Counted from the first letter of the stretch, positions 25,608 to 36,012 are shown. The stretch: DNA of 64,000 bases from JAZKFT01 sp040386335 (GCA_040386335.1 JAZKFT010000045.1:62001-126000); one strand, 5' to 3'. Notes: a model not told the origin generated them from the letters alone. Numbers and translations are program-made.

Positions 25608-28600
25608 TCAAAGCCGCCTTTTCACATCCAGCTTCATTCCTGTTTTCACTGTTACCGTTGTACCTGGCATTAGTTTTAAACTGCCGCAGGAAGTATTCGC
25701 ATTCACCTGCGGATAATTGCTAAGCCCCGGATTGATCATCACATCTGTATTGCCATCCGGCAAAACGCCACAGTTCCAGTTGGCTGGATTTTCCCAGGCG
25801 GTGCTTGCCGTACCAGTCCAGCTTACACCAAATTTCAATGTGTATTCCGGGCTATATGTTGTGCCGTTGATAAGACAGCGGAATTTGTAACCGTGCAGCG
25901 AAGTCGGGGCCGCATTTAGCCTTAAAGTATCTGCACCGGTGCCACTGTACAAAGCATTATTATTGATGAATACATAAGACCCTTCGCTGTTTTCCTGCCA
26001 TTGGTAGGTATTGCCTGGTCCTGCACCACTTACAAAATAGGTACTGCCGCCCGGGCAAATAGTGGAGCCTCCACTGGGGTTAATAATTACCTGTGAAGTA
26101 GTGACCATACAGCAGCCGCTGCTAACTTGCGCAGTATAAACACCATCCTGAATGGGTGTATAGCTAAAACTATTGGTTAAAGAGAATTGCTGGATCCGTT
26201 GGTTAAGCCGGTCGGCCACATAAATATTCCCCTTATCATTTACATAAACAGCAGCGGGGCTGCTCAGCTGGTTTGCTGTACTCCCCGAGCCGTTTCCGCC
26301 AGCAATGGTAGTACCGCTTGTGGCACCAGGAGCCCATTTTTGAATACGGTGATTGTTCTGGTCGGCTACGTATACATTACCGCTGCAATCAACGGATAAA
26401 CCCCGCGGAGCGTCCAATTGGCTGGCACCGCTGCCCTGGCCGTTACCACCTGCAACCGTGGTGCCTGTTATAGTATTAGCGGCCCATTTTTGTACCCTGT
26501 TATTATTAAAATCACTGATATACACATTGGCGGCGCTATCTACAAATACACCTGTGGCGTAGGTGAGTTGGTTGGCTGCCGCACCTGCTCCATTTCCACC
26601 TGCCACAGTAACGCCTTGGGTATTGCCTGAAGCAAATTTTTGTATGCGGTTATTGTTGGCATCTGCTACATACACATTGCCCGGCACATCCACATAAACA
26701 CCGTGTGGAAAATCGAGTTGATCGGCTGCAAAACCCTGTCCGTTTCCGCCGGCCACTGTTATGCCACTGGTGGCATTTACAAACCATCTTAATACCCGGT
26801 TGTTGCCTGCATCCGCTATGTATAAAACACCGGAAGTATCCACGAATACACCACGGGGATTATTGAGTTGGTTTGCCGCTGCGCCCATGCCATTGCCGCC
26901 TGCCACTGTTACGCCGCTGTTGCTGCCGGGAGCAAACTTTTGTATACGATGATTACCCGCATCTGCAACATACACATTGCCTGCCCTGTCCTGCGCAACA
27001 CCAAACGCATTGGTGAACTGGTTGGCTCCTGTTCCGCTGCCATTGCCGCCGGCAATATTGGTAGCATTGGGTTGCCAGTTGCCAATTTGGGATGCCACTA
27101 TATTGCCATTTAAAAACCAGGTGATATGACTGATACCTGCGTTGGCATTGGCCGTAATGGGAGCTCCCTGGCAGCATGGTGCGGTAAGGGTTGCTGCCAG
27201 TCTGCGAATAGTGGCAGGATTGCTATAGACCGTTCCGCCGCCATTGGTCCAGGCAGCGCGGTACTGCGTGCCGCTGAATGCATTGCCGGAGAAGATAAAT
27301 GTATAACCACTGTTGTTGGCGCCGTTGATATTGGTCCAGGTAGCGCCTCCGTCAGTGCTTCGCTGCCATTGTACGGTTGCTGCCGGAAGGCCATAAGTTG
27401 CTGCAGTAAAAAGTGTAATAAGTGAATCGCTACAACTGAGTATCACGCTGACGGGATGCTGTGTGATTTCTGGAACTGATGCGATGCCACCATGTATATA
27501 AAAGGTGCCGAGGTCAGGGGTTTCAAACTCCAGGTAGTAATAGTTGTAATAAGTGCCACTAGTAGGTATAATTTGCTGACCAGTACTGATTAGTGGCACA
27601 ACGCCGTCTGGTGGATTGGAAATTAAGATGGAGTCATTGTTCAATAATACCCGCAGATCTGATAATTGTTTTCCGGTAGAATCTGTAAATCGTTGCAAGT
27701 CGGCCTGGGTGAAATACAACTTAACCCGATAGTTACCAGTTGTGATTGTATTGGAAATAAACCGAAAACTGCGGTCGAAATATTTGATGCCACTGCTGTC
27801 TCTCCTCATAGCCCCGGTTTTAATGAAGGCTTTGCCGGTTACGTCACCTGCATCCATTCCCTGGGCACTTACCCGCGCAAAAATACCACCCTCCTGGAGA
27901 TGATGAAAGGATTTCGCCGTATCGCCGCTCAATAGTAATGTTTGATCAGCATAGGAAGTCGAAATGGTTGGCCGTGGCCAGACATCTTCGTCTTCATACA
28001 TGAATGCAGCAGTAAAAAAACGGATACTGTTGCCAGCGTTCTTACACCAGGCTGGACCGGCATCGCCACGGAAGCGAATAAAATATTTCTGACCCGGAAC
28101 CAGGGCAGGTAATGCAAACTGTCCGCCACTTTCAGTTTCGCTGTAAGAAAACCGTCCGGGGTAACAAGTGCCTTCCACGCAGAATTGATAGGGGCTCGTG
28201 AGATCTAACGTTGCGCTGCTAACCAGTGTTCCAAGCGTGCCATTTGTTGTAGCATTATATAAATCATAACTGATGACCCCACCGTTTAGCAACGGGAGAT
28301 AACTCACTTTGTCCCTTACCTGGAGAATGACTTTTGATTGGTTGGGGATAAATGTATGCCAGTTCAATTCTCCTGTTTCATTAAAATCTGCTGGTGTGGT
28401 AAAGCCTCCGCCACCTGCAAAATTATACAGCGACACGTTAACGGAAAGCGCCATGGATGCGTATTCAGGTGATGTAGTTTTGAACCGGATGGAGGCCCAT
28501 TTACCTGGAACAATTCCGCTGCAACTTGATCTTACAAACAGGTAGTAACGGGTATCGGCGTTCAAACCGGAAAGAGACAGGCTTGAGTCGTTTATAGTAC

Positions 28601-31154
28601 CGCTGGAAACACGCCCAATGGTTTGACTCACTTCAATGTTGGTGCGCAATTCCCAGTTATAAGGGCTGACAGAGCCGGACGGTCTCGCCCATTTAAATGT
28701 TGCTTTCGTAAAATCAAGACTATCGTTAGTTACTGTCAGCCCATTGATAACTTTAGGGCAGGACAAAGAACCATTTTCAATAATCCGGATATTATCCACC
28801 CATATTGCACTTCCGGATTCGGGGTTCCAAGGAATCTTTATGCCGATACAACCAGGGCCGGCCTGGGGAGTGAAATCCGTAGAAAAGGAAGTATAAGTGT
28901 TCCTCCAGGATGATCCGCAACCTATATTGGTGGTCATACCGGCATTTGAAGGGCCTGAACCATAATACACGGTAAAATCTGTTGGATAAGGATTATACGG
29001 TGTATTTGTATGTTGGGAACGATATTGAAATGAGATAGTATATGTTAGCCCTTCGGCAAAGTTAAAGCGCGGCAAAAATAACCACCCGCTCCCCATATTC
29101 AGGCTCCCGGGCGAAGCGGATACTTTCAAACTCTTAGTGCCCTGGTAAGCATTTTCAGATTGCACACTGCTCAATAAAGAATCACCGGAAATCTTACCAA
29201 TCGTGTAACAGGTCGGTATCACATTTACCGTTTCATCTTCAAATCCGTTAAAATAGGGGATCAAAGCTGTAGGACAGCCGGTATCCGGTACAACCGGCGC
29301 GGTACCATAAATGTAAAATGTCCCTAACTTATCTGTTTCAAATTCCAGGTAATAATATTGGTAATAGGTACCCGTTACCGGCATGATGGATTGCCCGCTT
29401 TTAATATACGGGACTACACCACTTGAAGGGTTGGTGGTTAAGATCGAGTCATTGTTGAATAATACGCGAAGGTCCTGTAGCTGATTGCCGGTTGTATCTG
29501 TAAAACGCTGGAGTTCAGCCTGTGTAAAATACAACCTGACCTTATAGTTTCCGGAAGTAACTACATTGGAAATAAAACGAAAACTCCTGTCAAAGTATTT
29601 CCTGCCACTGCTATCCAATCTCAATGCCCCCGTTTTAATAAATGCCTTACCCATTACATTTCCACCATTCATTCCCTGTGGATTGATACGACCAAAAAAT
29701 TTGCCATCCAGACGATCATGAAACGATTTCCAGTCAGTTCCATTTAAGGCTCGTGTTTCAGTTGTACCAATTCCTGTCCAAACATCGCGGTCCTCGTACA
29801 TCAATACGGCCCTAAAAGATTTGATGCAATGCCTCGCCTCCCGGTCACAAGCTGTGGTCCCTGTCCGGAAACGGATAAAATACTTTTGACCCGGAATGAC
29901 TGTCGGTAAATCTGTTTGCCCTCCAAATGGTTCGCTACCGCCCAGGAAATCGGTGTAACAAGTACCTTCAATGCAAAACTGGTAGGGTGAGGTAAGCGAC
30001 AACCAATTGCTGCTGACCAGGCCGCCAGGAGTTCCGTCAGGCTTGGCGGTATAGAGGTCATACATCATTCCTGCAGCAGCACCCGACACGGTATAGCCAA
30101 GTTTGTTCCTGATCTGCAAAATGACCCTGGATTGATTGGGGGTAAAACTGTACCAGTTATTATCTCCGGCTTCCATGAAATCGGAAGTGCCAATCACTCC
30201 CGTACTCACCATAGGGCCAAAACTATAAGGAACAATGTTTACGGGGAGTGCCATGGTAGCATATTCAGGCGACCGGGTTTTAAACCGGGTGGAAGCCCAG
30301 GTGCCTGGAGTAACCCCATTACATTTTGTCCTTGCATAAAAATAATAACGGGTATCGCCGTTTAACCCGTTTAATGTGATACTGGTGTCAATTCCGGATC
30401 CGTTGGAAACCAGTCCTACAGGTTCTCCCACTTCTATATTGGTGCGCAGTTCCCAGTCGTATGAGGTGCCGCTGCCCGGAATATTTGCCCATTTTAGATT
30501 GGCCGTACTAAAATTGAGACTATCGTTCGTCACTGTGATACCTCCGGTTAAACCTGGGCAGGCTGTGGATCCATTTTCGATAACTTTTATATCGTCGAGC
30601 CACAATACGGTTCCAGATTCATAAGTATAGTATACGCGAATTCCAATATACCCGGTTCCGGCTGGAGGTGTAATGTTCACAGAGAAGGGGGTATAAAAAG
30701 AACTCCAGGCTGAACCACAACCTATATTGTTTGTCATCCCGGCGTGTGTTGGGCTGGAACCGTAATACACCTGGAACCTTGTACTGTAATTACTATAGTT
30801 TGTGGGGCTGGGCAGGGCGCGATACTTAAATGAGAGATTATAGATTTGCCCCGCGGTGAAGTTCATCGCCGGAAAAAATAACCACCCGTTGCCTGACATG
30901 ATGCTATAAAGTGCACCCGCTACTTCTAATCTTTTTGAACCCTGGTAAGCATTTCCTGCCCCCACTTTAGCTGTTAAAGTGTCACCCCCACCAGGGATTT
31001 TCCCGAGCGTAAAACAGGTGGGCATTGCATCCACTGTCTCATTTTCAAATCCATTAAAATACGGAAAGGAAACGGGGGTAACGCATTGTGCAGTGACTAC
31101 TGTGCTAAAAACGATGGTCAATAAAAGCAGTACGGCGGGTATTTTTTTGAACAT
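25608..31154 (-). CDS. Giant secreted NHL-propeller protein with internal duplication
   Basis: ATG 31154 gives 1848 residues with a signal peptide ('MFKKIPAVLLLLTIVFS..TAQ'); an in-frame codon at 31181 is less likely. Numbering from 31181, residues 33-634 and 635-1233 are two copies of one block. Each block holds a choice-of-anchor jelly roll ('PYFNGFE(N/D)ETV'), a fibronectin III-like part ('LNGDTRYYFYARTKC') and a beta-rich region ('GQKYFIRFR'). An Ig-like domain, a 'CC' segment, six NHL blades (about 1393-1670, each with 'VYVADAGNHRIQKF'-type cores) and a C-terminal domain ('WENPANWNCGVLPDGNTDV') follow. It is probably an exported adhesin or matrix protein. No recognised type IX sorting signature is visible. 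Confidence 0.87.
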   Translation of the reverse strand: MFKKIPAVLLLLTIVFSTVVTAQCVTPVSFPYFNGFENETVDAMPTCFTLGKIPGGGDTLTAKVGAGNAYQGSKRLEVAGALYSIMSGNGWLFFPAMNFTAGQIYNLSFKYRALPSPTNYSNYSTRFQVYYGSSPTHAGMTNNIGCGSAWSSFYTPFSVNITPPAGTGYIGIRVYYTYESGTVLWLDDIKVIENGSTACPGLTGGITVTNDSLNFSTANLKWANIPGSGTSYDWELRTNIEVGEPVGLVSNGSGIDTSITLNGLNGDTRYYFYARTKCNGVTPGTWASTRFKTRSPEYATMALPVNIVPYSFGPMVSTGVIGTSDFMEAGDNNWYSFTPNQSRVILQIRNKLGYTVSGAAAGMMYDLYTAKPDGTPGGLVSSNWLSLTSPYQFCIEGTCYTDFLGGSEPFGGQTDLPTVIPGQKYFIRFRTGTTACDREARHCIKSFRAVLMYEDRDVWTGIGTTETRALNGTDWKSFHDRLDGKFFGRINPQGMNGGNVMGKAFIKTGALRLDSSGRKYFDRSFRFISNVVTSGNYKVRLYFTQAELQRFTDTTGNQLQDLRVLFNNDSILTTNPSSGVVPYIKSGQSIMPVTGTYYQYYYLEFETDKLGTFYIYGTAPVVPDTGCPTALIPYFNGFEDETVNVIPTCYTIGKISGDSLLSSVQSENAYQGTKSLKVSASPGSLNMGSGWLFLPRFNFAEGLTYTISFQYRSQHTNTPYNPYPTDFTVYYGSGPSNAGMTTNIGCGSSWRNTYTSFSTDFTPQAGPGCIGIKIPWNPESGSAIWVDNIRIIENGSLSCPKVINGLTVTNDSLDFTKATFKWARPSGSVSPYNWELRTNIEVSQTIGRVSSGTINDSSLSLSGLNADTRYYLFVRSSCSGIVPGKWASIRFKTTSPEYASMALSVNVSLYNFAGGGGFTTPADFNETGELNWHTFIPNQSKVILQVRDKVSYLPLLNGGVISYDLYNATTNGTLGTLVSSATLDLTSPYQFCVEGTCYPGRFSYSETESGGQFALPALVPGQKYFIRFRGDAGPAWCKNAGNSIRFFTAAFMYEDEDVWPRPTISTSYADQTLLLSGDTAKSFHHLQEGGIFARVSAQGMDAGDVTGKAFIKTGAMRRDSSGIKYFDRSFRFISNTITTGNYRVKLYFTQADLQRFTDSTGKQLSDLRVLLNNDSILISNPPDGVVPLISTGQQIIPTSGTYYNYYYLEFETPDLGTFYIHGGIASVPEITQHPVSVILSCSDSLITLFTAATYGLPAATVQWQRSTDGGATWTNINGANNSGYTFIFSGNAFSGTQYRAAWTNGGGTVYSNPATIRRLAATLTAPCCQGAPITANANAGISHITWFLNGNIVASQIGNWQPNATNIAGGNGSGTGANQFTNAFGVAQDRAGNVYVADAGNHRIQKFAPGSNSGVTVAGGNGMGAAANQLNNPRGVFVDTSGVLYIADAGNNRVLRWFVNATSGITVAGGNGQGFAADQLDFPHGVYVDVPGNVYVADANNNRIQKFASGNTQGVTVAGGNGAGAAANQLTYATGVFVDSAANVYISDFNNNRVQKWAANTITGTTVAGGNGQGSGASQLDAPRGLSVDCSGNVYVADQNNHRIQKWAPGATSGTTIAGGNGSGSTANQLSSPAAVYVNDKGNIYVADRLNQRIQQFSLTNSFSYTPIQDGVYTAQVSSGCCMVTTSQVIINPSGGSTICPGGSTYFVSGAGPGNTYQWQENSEGSYVFINNNALYSGTGADTLRLNAAPTSLHGYKFRCLINGTTYSPEYTLKFGVSWTGTASTAWENPANWNCGVLPDGNTDVMINPGLSNYPQVNANTSCGSLKLMPGTTVTVKTGMKLDVKRRL

Positions 31155-31177
31155 AGGAAGCGTTTTGGGTTGGGATA

Positions 31178-31185
31178 CCAAGATA
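31178..31185 (-). promoter_or_regulatory. Putative -7 element of the giant NHL gene
   Basis: TATCTTGG on the minus strand, close to TAnnTTTG, lies 23 bp upstream of ATG 31154, the same spacing as in the paralog at 25551. The flanking sequence is conserved between the two, including GGTTGGGATACCAAGATAG on the plus strand. Confidence 0.4.
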
Positions 31186-31187
31186 GT

Positions 31188-31512
31188 AAAGATCCGTAAT
31201 GTTATACCACAAAATAGCAGGCCGGTCGAAACGTTCTTGCGCGCTGCGCCAGTGTGTTTAGGTTAATGTTTTCATTACAAACTACCGCCCATAGTTTAAG
31301 TTTATTAGGATGAGAAAGAGCTGGCAATTTGCGGTTGCTAAATATCGGGGAGCAGGGGCACCAGAGGATTATGGGTGCTTTAGTGCACTGCTGAATAGCG
31401 GGGTACTATCTGCATACGAAAAAGGGGCGGTTTGCACTTACCCCTTGTTTTTGCCGGTAAGCATACTGGGCTACTGGCAAAAGGTTCAGGAAATCAACAA
31501 ATAAGAAGCCGG
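31188..31512. other. Gap between two NHL genes, no clear gene
   Basis: A 64-codon open frame on the plus strand (31310-31504) has no start-site support, no recognisable domain and an odd composition for this genome, so I do not call it a gene. No hairpin or repeat array is evident. Confidence 0.5.
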
Positions 31513-34500
31513 TTAATTCTTTCGTTTGATATCTAATTTGCCCGAGCTTTTTACGGTTAAAGTGGCCCCCGGGTCTAGCTTTAAACTACCACATACCGCA
31601 TTGGAACTGATTACCGGGAAGCGGGTTTGAAACTGATCCGTTTTAATAATGACGTCGGTATTCTCGTCTGGCAGTATCCCACAATCCCAATTGTAAGTCC
31701 CCTCCCAACCTTCGTCGAAAAAGCCGGTCCACCTGACTGCAAATTTTAACTGGTATTCGGGGCTGAGAACGTTGCCATTCACAACACACCGGTATATATT
31801 TCCATACCAGGATGTTGGTGGCTTATTTAGCCAGATGGAATCGGTACCGGTGCCGCTGTACACTCCTCCATTTACGATGTTCACAAACCCTGATCCGTTA
31901 TTGACCTGCCATTGGTAAGTATTGCCCGGGCCTGCATTGGCGGAGAGAAAGTAGATACGGCCACCGGGGCAAATAGTGGTACTATAACCTGGGTTGATGG
32001 TGTTATCCCCGGTCCAGTTATAGCATCCGTTGACAAAAAGCGGGCTGGCCTGGTACACACCGGGAAGCAATGGCTTAAAACTATAAGTGGTTGGAAATGA
32101 AAACTGTTGCACCCTGTTGTTTAACCGGTCAACAACATACATGATACCCTTGTCGGTATTCTCTCCAAAAATGGCAGCCGGTGCAGCCAGTTGGTTGGAA
32201 TCGCCTCCCGCACCATTGCCGCCGGCGATAGTTTCACCCCACACGGAACCCGGAGGCCACTTTTGTATGCGGCTATTATTTTGATCGGCCACATATACAT
32301 TGCCGTAATAATCAACAAACAGGCCGCGCGGTGAATCTAGTTGATCAATGCCACTCCCGGCGCCATTTCCACCGGCAACTGTAATACCGGTAACAGCTCC
32401 GGCCGCCCATTTTTGGATACGGTTATTGAGAAAATCATTTACATACACAATGCCCGCAGGATCAACAAAAACACCCGTTGCATAGTTTAACTGGTTAGCT
32501 GCACTGCCACCGCCATTACCACCTGCAACTGTAACCCCGGTGACATTGCCAGGTGCAAACTTTTGCACACGGTTATTGTTGGCATCGGCCACATAAATAT
32601 ATCCCGAGTCATTTACTACGACACCGTGAGGAAAATTAAATTGATTAGCAGCAATACCAAAGCCGTTACCTCCGGCAACAGTACTACCTCCCGTTGAATT
32701 TGGAAGCCACTTTTGAATCCTGTTATTGCCTGCATCGGCTACATAAATATTTCCGTTGGCATCCACAAAAACCCCACGGGGATTATTAAGCTGGTTGGCC
32801 CCGGCCCCGGCTCCGTTGCCGCCTGCTACTGTAATTCCATTATTATTGCCTGGTAAAAATTTTTGTATCCGATGATTGCCTGCATCGGCTACATACAAAT
32901 TGCCCATGGCATCTTTTGTAATACCAAACGGAGCATTAAACTGGTTCGGTGCAGCACCAATTCCGTTGCCACCAGCCACAGTTTTGCCGTTGAGATTCCA
33001 TTCATACATTTTGACATCCATTTCACCCCTGCCATCCAGCCCTAAATACATACCCCTGAGGCCAATCTCAGAACTCACAATAATATTCTCATTTCCGCCG
33101 AGGCAACATGGTCCGGTAATCGGTAAAACAGGACTCGATTTGATTGTAACCAAATTGCCCTTAAACGTGGACGTGCCACGAGGTGTAGCTACCGTTATAT
33201 AGCCCTGATGCGCTTTATTAAAATAGGCCTTAATACTATTAGAGGATACAATCGAGAAAGAATCGGCAGACATAGTACCCAGTTTAACGGAGGTAGTACC
33301 GTTAAAATGGGCACCTGAAAGGTTAACAGGTGAACCGGCACAAACAGAAGTGCCGTTAATAGCGGTGATGGATGGCCCCAGCAAATCCGGAACCATCACA
33401 CAAAAATTAAAATTAATTACTGAGCCCAGGCCTTTGGATGCCAGCCTCAGGTAATAAGTTTTACCAACCGTTAACCCTTGAATAAATTTTTCACCATAGC
33501 CCAATGGAAGAGCGATGAAATCGCAACCAAAGGCGGTAGGGGTATTACAACTGTCCTGGTAAACTGCATTTACCAGCCCCGTAGAAGCACAGCTAACTAC
33601 TTTATAGTTCTTAATTTTAAGAATGGCCGATGTGTGTAATGCAGTAAACTTGTACCAGACATCATCATCAAAATCAGTGTTATTACATAGGGACGGATTG
33701 CCCGAAGGGCTGCCATAAAATGTGCTTACAAATCGTCCTGTACAACTATCGCTGTATGTGGTTTGCAAAATTTCGACTACCCCGCTACACTCGTCATTAA
33801 TTCCCGGCGTTCTAAAAACAATTGTAGCTGTTGGGCTGTAGGGTGGGGTAGAGGCCTCACCACAATTAGAAAAAACTCTAAAAGTATAGCTGGTATCTGG
33901 CACGAGGTTACTCACTACCATTTGATTACCGGTAACAAATCCGCTGTCTGCAAATGGATGACCGTTTCTTTCAATGCGCCATTTAAAATTCTGAACAGTA
34001 TCGTTGCCATTATCCGGGTTGAGTTGCCAATTAAATGTAGCGGATGCCGGAGTGAGATTACTGACAGTAAGATTGACCGGAGCCGGACATGAAGGCGATA
34101 GTTTTACCGAAAGATCATTAATGGTAACGGTAGTTGGGCCGTCTGCGCCGTAACCCCACCCAAAATAATAAGTACCCGTAGTTGGCGGGGTAAATTCGGC
34201 ATAAATATAACCGATCAGGCTGCCGAACGGTGGCCAGTTTGCATCAGATTCTTCCTTCATCATCCAAAAAGCCATTGAATCTGCACTGGCTGCACGACCA
34301 GCCTTTAGCGTTATAGAGCAGGCTTCGGTATCAGTGCCATGCATATATCTGTAATATCTTACCCGGTATGTTTTTTGGCCGGTTAGCAGTATGCCGGGTG
34401 AAAACAGCCATAAGTTTTGCCGGTTCCCGGTGTACCCACTAGTCATGCCACCTATTGCCGCTTGTTCCGGGGAAACAGTCCACCTGTTGGCGCTGTCCGG

Positions 34501-35670
34501 TGTTAAACAGGCGTTGCCTTCACCAATAAAATCTTTATAAACAGGGATGATCGGGTTTGAACTTTGCTGAATGCGCCTGGTGTTACTGTAGAAAATATTT
34601 CCTCCGCAAATAGTCTTGCGCCGGTACCAGGTTTCGGCGGAAATAATGGTATTGAGTGTATCATGGATAGCGCCGGGGATATTTGAATACACAGTACCAT
34701 CGGGCGACAGCTCCCATTGATAGGATAGCATGGTCGTATTTGTAATGCCTTTGATATAAAGCTTTACGGGTTGACCATTATTACAAAAGAATCTGGTGCC
34801 AAAAATGGTACCGCCGCTACTTAGCTCGTTGATGTATATTTTTTTGGGTGTTGAATATCCGTAGTCAGTTCCGCACCCGGTTTTTCTCCGGTACCACCGG
34901 CTTAGGCCCTGGGTTTGGGTTAAAGAACGATCTGAAGCTCCGGGAACATCCGTCCAGTTAATAGTATCAGCACCCGATTGCCATTGAAACGTAAGGCCCC
35001 CGATATTAATGCCGGCAGCGCCCGAAACCGTAAGGGTATAGGGTGTTGCCGGGTCGCAAATGCTGGTGAACGTCGAATTGGTGACGCCGCCCGCCGGTGC
35101 ACCAGTACATGGCAGTAAGGCATAAGTAATGGTTAATTGGGGTTGCGAATCGGCTGCTGCTTCAAAACCATAGATACTGTAATTGTTCGACCCCGACCTG
35201 GCGAAGCCTATATTAACAGGCGATCCGGAATTAGCCGCTAAAAAAGCCAGGCCCGCAGCGTTGAACGTATCGGTATTGACGCCATTGGCCAGCCAGTTGC
35301 TGTTATTGAAACTGCTACCTGATCCACATTGCGCAAATAGGGATGTGCCGTTAGTGACAGCCGGAGATCCTCCAAAACCATACAAATCGTTATAAGAATC
35401 AGAGCTGGTGGCATTAAAGGTGGTAAAACGAAGCGAAGCACTAATAAAATTGACACCGGCGGGGATGCCTGATAAATCGAATGATGCCCAACCACGATTT
35501 GCGGAGGAATTATTTAGGTTGGCCATTACACCGGGCGTTTTTATACCGGCACTGCTAACCGTACCTGAATTATAACTACCAGGGGTTCCAGTGCAGTTAA
35601 TCGTTACAGTTACCTGGGAAAAAACGATACAGTTCATCAGCAAAATGCTGGAAGTCAGGATAGCTCTCAT
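31513..35670 (-). CDS. Giant secreted Ig/FnIII/NHL-propeller protein
   Basis: ATG 35670 gives 1385 residues with a signal peptide (MRAILTSSILLMNCIVFSQ); the in-frame codon at 35688 would extend it by six. A beta-sandwich 'RGWASFDLSGIPAG' domain comes first, as in secreted Bacteroidota proteins. Ig-like repeats ('YQWELSPDGTVYSNIPGA'), an FnIII domain ('PDTSYTFRVFSNCG') and an IPT/TIG-like stretch ('INGTSVCAGSPVNLSGAHF') follow. Residues about 900-1190 form six NHL blades. The C-terminal domain ('NWDCGILPDENTDVIIK', ending 'GKLDIKRKN') is shared with the two neighbouring proteins, although the N-terminal parts are unrelated. A structural or adhesive surface role is inferred. Confidence 0.87.
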   Translation of the reverse strand: MRAILTSSILLMNCIVFSQVTVTINCTGTPGSYNSGTVSSAGIKTPGVMANLNNSSANRGWASFDLSGIPAGVNFISASLRFTTFNATSSDSYNDLYGFGGSPAVTNGTSLFAQCGSGSSFNNSNWLANGVNTDTFNAAGLAFLAANSGSPVNIGFARSGSNNYSIYGFEAAADSQPQLTITYALLPCTGAPAGGVTNSTFTSICDPATPYTLTVSGAAGINIGGLTFQWQSGADTINWTDVPGASDRSLTQTQGLSRWYRRKTGCGTDYGYSTPKKIYINELSSGGTIFGTRFFCNNGQPVKLYIKGITNTTMLSYQWELSPDGTVYSNIPGAIHDTLNTIISAETWYRRKTICGGNIFYSNTRRIQQSSNPIIPVYKDFIGEGNACLTPDSANRWTVSPEQAAIGGMTSGYTGNRQNLWLFSPGILLTGQKTYRVRYYRYMHGTDTEACSITLKAGRAASADSMAFWMMKEESDANWPPFGSLIGYIYAEFTPPTTGTYYFGWGYGADGPTTVTINDLSVKLSPSCPAPVNLTVSNLTPASATFNWQLNPDNGNDTVQNFKWRIERNGHPFADSGFVTGNQMVVSNLVPDTSYTFRVFSNCGEASTPPYSPTATIVFRTPGINDECSGVVEILQTTYSDSCTGRFVSTFYGSPSGNPSLCNNTDFDDDVWYKFTALHTSAILKIKNYKVVSCASTGLVNAVYQDSCNTPTAFGCDFIALPLGYGEKFIQGLTVGKTYYLRLASKGLGSVINFNFCVMVPDLLGPSITAINGTSVCAGSPVNLSGAHFNGTTSVKLGTMSADSFSIVSSNSIKAYFNKAHQGYITVATPRGTSTFKGNLVTIKSSPVLPITGPCCLGGNENIIVSSEIGLRGMYLGLDGRGEMDVKMYEWNLNGKTVAGGNGIGAAPNQFNAPFGITKDAMGNLYVADAGNHRIQKFLPGNNNGITVAGGNGAGAGANQLNNPRGVFVDANGNIYVADAGNNRIQKWLPNSTGGSTVAGGNGFGIAANQFNFPHGVVVNDSGYIYVADANNNRVQKFAPGNVTGVTVAGGNGGGSAANQLNYATGVFVDPAGIVYVNDFLNNRIQKWAAGAVTGITVAGGNGAGSGIDQLDSPRGLFVDYYGNVYVADQNNSRIQKWPPGSVWGETIAGGNGAGGDSNQLAAPAAIFGENTDKGIMYVVDRLNNRVQQFSFPTTYSFKPLLPGVYQASPLFVNGCYNWTGDNTINPGYSTTICPGGRIYFLSANAGPGNTYQWQVNNGSGFVNIVNGGVYSGTGTDSIWLNKPPTSWYGNIYRCVVNGNVLSPEYQLKFAVRWTGFFDEGWEGTYNWDCGILPDENTDVIIKTDQFQTRFPVISSNAVCGSLKLDPGATLTVKSSGKLDIKRKN

Positions 35671-35739
35671 GACATTTGTAATTAGCATAAAGCTATTCCT
35701 GGCCCATCTGACATTTTATGACAACCATCATCTTTTAGC

Positions 35740-35753
35740 GTGACAATGGTCAC
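35740..35753. promoter_or_regulatory. Small palindrome in the divergent gap
   Basis: GTGAC-AATG-GTCAC is a perfect 5-bp inverted repeat in the 342-bp region between the minus-strand NHL gene and the plus-strand TonB receptor gene. It may be a regulator site. The rest of the gap holds only a TCTAATATC-type word array near 35930-35975. Confidence 0.25.
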
Positions 35754-36012
35754 AGTCACTTAAACAACGGTTATCAGCTCTTCCATTTCACATCCGGTAC
35801 TGCATTGTGCCTTTAAATGACAGCCCAAAAATTATTTAATAATCTGCCGATTCTACCTTTTTTTAAGTACGGGAGATATTTCGTTGTGAAAAACAGGATA
35901 CTATTTTCAGCCGGTTACGCAGCTCCCTTAAGGTCTAAAATCTATAATCTGTCATCTAATATCTCTTATCTCCAAATCTTCCTTAATTTTCCACCCATTC
36001 TCAAAACCAGCT

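Noticed and set aside
31310..31504. 64-codon open frame between NHL genes
   Set aside because: No start support, no similarity I recognise, and the composition does not resemble neighbouring genes.
22861..35670. Regular repeats in the NHL region as a possible CRISPR array
   Set aside because: The repeat period is about 150 bp, spans conserved protein blades, keeps the reading frame and lacks palindromic repeats and unique spacers.
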